Of a stretch of DNA of 35,245 nt, positions 34,834-35,245 are shown one piece after another. The stretch's first letter is position 1. Each line of letters begins with the position of its first letter. The position numbers were made by a program, and so were the translations under genes. Source of the stretch: Promethearchaeota archaeon. Lineage in GTDB: Archaea > Asgardarchaeota > Lokiarchaeia > Sigyniarchaeales > SOKP01. The stretch is taken from contig JAGXNO010000038.1 in assembly GCA_019894975.1 (NCBI GenBank), positions 1 to 35,245 of the forward strand, read 5' to 3'. Under the pieces are notes generated by a model, which did no database searches, was not told the DNA's origin, and saw only the letters and a list, made by a program, of their open reading frames with translations.

Positions 34834-35245
34834 TTAAATACCAAATTCCTCCTTTACCCATTCACGGGTCACAGGATCGTCAAAATCTTCATGGGTCATT
34901 TCATCATAGCGAAAAGTCTCAAAACAGTTTGTACAGACCCATCTTTCAAGCCAAGGTACCCAGACAAGGTCGAGGTCCGTTGGTCGGTCTTTGGGATCAA
35001 GTCCCTCCTCTATTGCTTTATCTAAGGAGATACACCCTGCTCCATTACTACATTGTAAGGTAGACTTGTTAAATCTGTGATAAAGCTTATTCCACTCTTT
35101 ACTTAGTTGGGATTTTCTCTTTTGCTGAGATGGAGTCAAATTCTTTTTACTAAAGTATAAAGTTTCAAGTCTAGATAATCTGCTTAATTTATCCTTGATA
35201 ACTAATTTTAAAATTATCCTTAAATTGTCTCGGATACGTCTTAAC
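34834..35245 (-). CDS. Hypothetical protein with C-x-x-C pair, 5' end beyond the window
   Basis: No family recognised. The conserved-looking part (about 100 residues) has LSKEWNKLYHRFNKSTLQC, a CSNGAGC segment, a Trp-rich VWVPWLERWVCTNC and an acidic end (DEMTHEDFDDPVTREWVKEE). The cysteines C-x5-C and C-x-x-C could bind one zinc ion. A TTG at 35139 is a possible start, but the frame stays open upstream through basic, Leu-rich codons to the window edge with no ATG, so the true start probably lies outside. A small zinc-binding protein is the most that can be said. Confidence 0.6.
   Translation of the reverse strand, partial: LRRIRDNLRIILKLVIKDKLSRLSRLETLYFSKKNLTPSQQKRKSQLSKEWNKLYHRFNKSTLQCSNGAGCISLDKAIEEGLDPKDRPTDLDLVWVPWLERWVCTNCFETFRYDEMTHEDFDDPVTREWVKEEFGI

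Noticed and set aside
1..35245. tRNA, rRNA, CRISPR arrays or IS elements
   Set aside because: All intergenic gaps were read; they are short and A/T-rich, with no cloverleaf-like GC blocks, regularly spaced repeats or transposase frames.

Overview
The window is a low-GC (clearly A+T-rich) archaeal chromosome segment. The information-processing genes are archaeal/eukaryotic in type: aEF1A, aIF2-alpha, Nop10, RFC small subunit, PCNA, both primase subunits, a GINS protein, TFS, RpoL, exosome Csl4, ribosomal proteins S27e and L44e, and an AglB/STT3 oligosaccharyltransferase. An Arf-like small GTPase next to these genes suggests an Asgard archaeon (Promethearchaeota), probably Lokiarchaeia-like. 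That placement is an inference from gene content and style. No rRNA, tRNA, CRISPR array or IS element was recognised, and no gene-free stretch exceeds 300 bases.

Layout. 1-5 kb: a membrane-anchored family 5 solute-binding protein, a winged-helix/ferredoxin fusion and an enoyl-CoA hydratase-family protein. 4.9-8.7 kb: uvrB with a 525-residue LAGLIDADG intein in its Walker A motif; 41 nt behind it lies a ~50-codon remnant of uvrA that decays inside its own Walker A motif. 8.8-12.8 kb: AglB/STT3 with about five extra C-terminal beta-domain repeats. 12.9-16.8 kb: truA, rfcS, enolase and a METTL5-like methyltransferase. 16.9-19.5 kb: a plus-strand run of csl4, a small Pcc1-like ORF, rpoL, an RNase III-fold protein and DUF99. 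19.5-21.5 kb: the Arf-like GTPase and aEF1A on the minus strand. 21.8-28.5 kb: aIF2-alpha-nop10 facing gins-priS-priL-pcna, then an OB-fold gene with tfs, and S27e/L44e; this matches the known archaeal clustering of translation and replication genes. 28.6-35.2 kb: pyrB, a HTH/ATP-cone/NrdD-like fusion, an acyltransferase-3 membrane protein, a 52-codon small ORF, an RsmC-like methyltransferase and a small Cys-rich protein that runs off the window.

Most notable: the aEF1A gene is interrupted by exactly 30 nt carrying two in-frame stops, between the Asp and Phe codons just after the G3 motif. The transcript can fold into an archaeal bulge-helix-bulge (outer helix, 3-nt bulge, 4-bp central helix, 3-nt bulge, 9-bp inner helix). 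Cutting each bulge after its second base restores the expected D-F-V-K-N-M reading exactly. This looks like a miniature protein-coding intron that depends on the tRNA splicing endonuclease, in an essential gene. Second, the 662-residue fusion of an ArsR-like HTH, an ATP-cone and an NrdD-like body without the catalytic C-terminus looks like a nucleotide-sensing repressor made from a dead ribonucleotide reductase. Third, two genes (the GTPase and the small ORF) have no ATG/GTG/TTG that fits their 5' end but carry a Shine-Dalgarno-like sequence about 6 nt before an ATT codon, which suggests AUU initiation.
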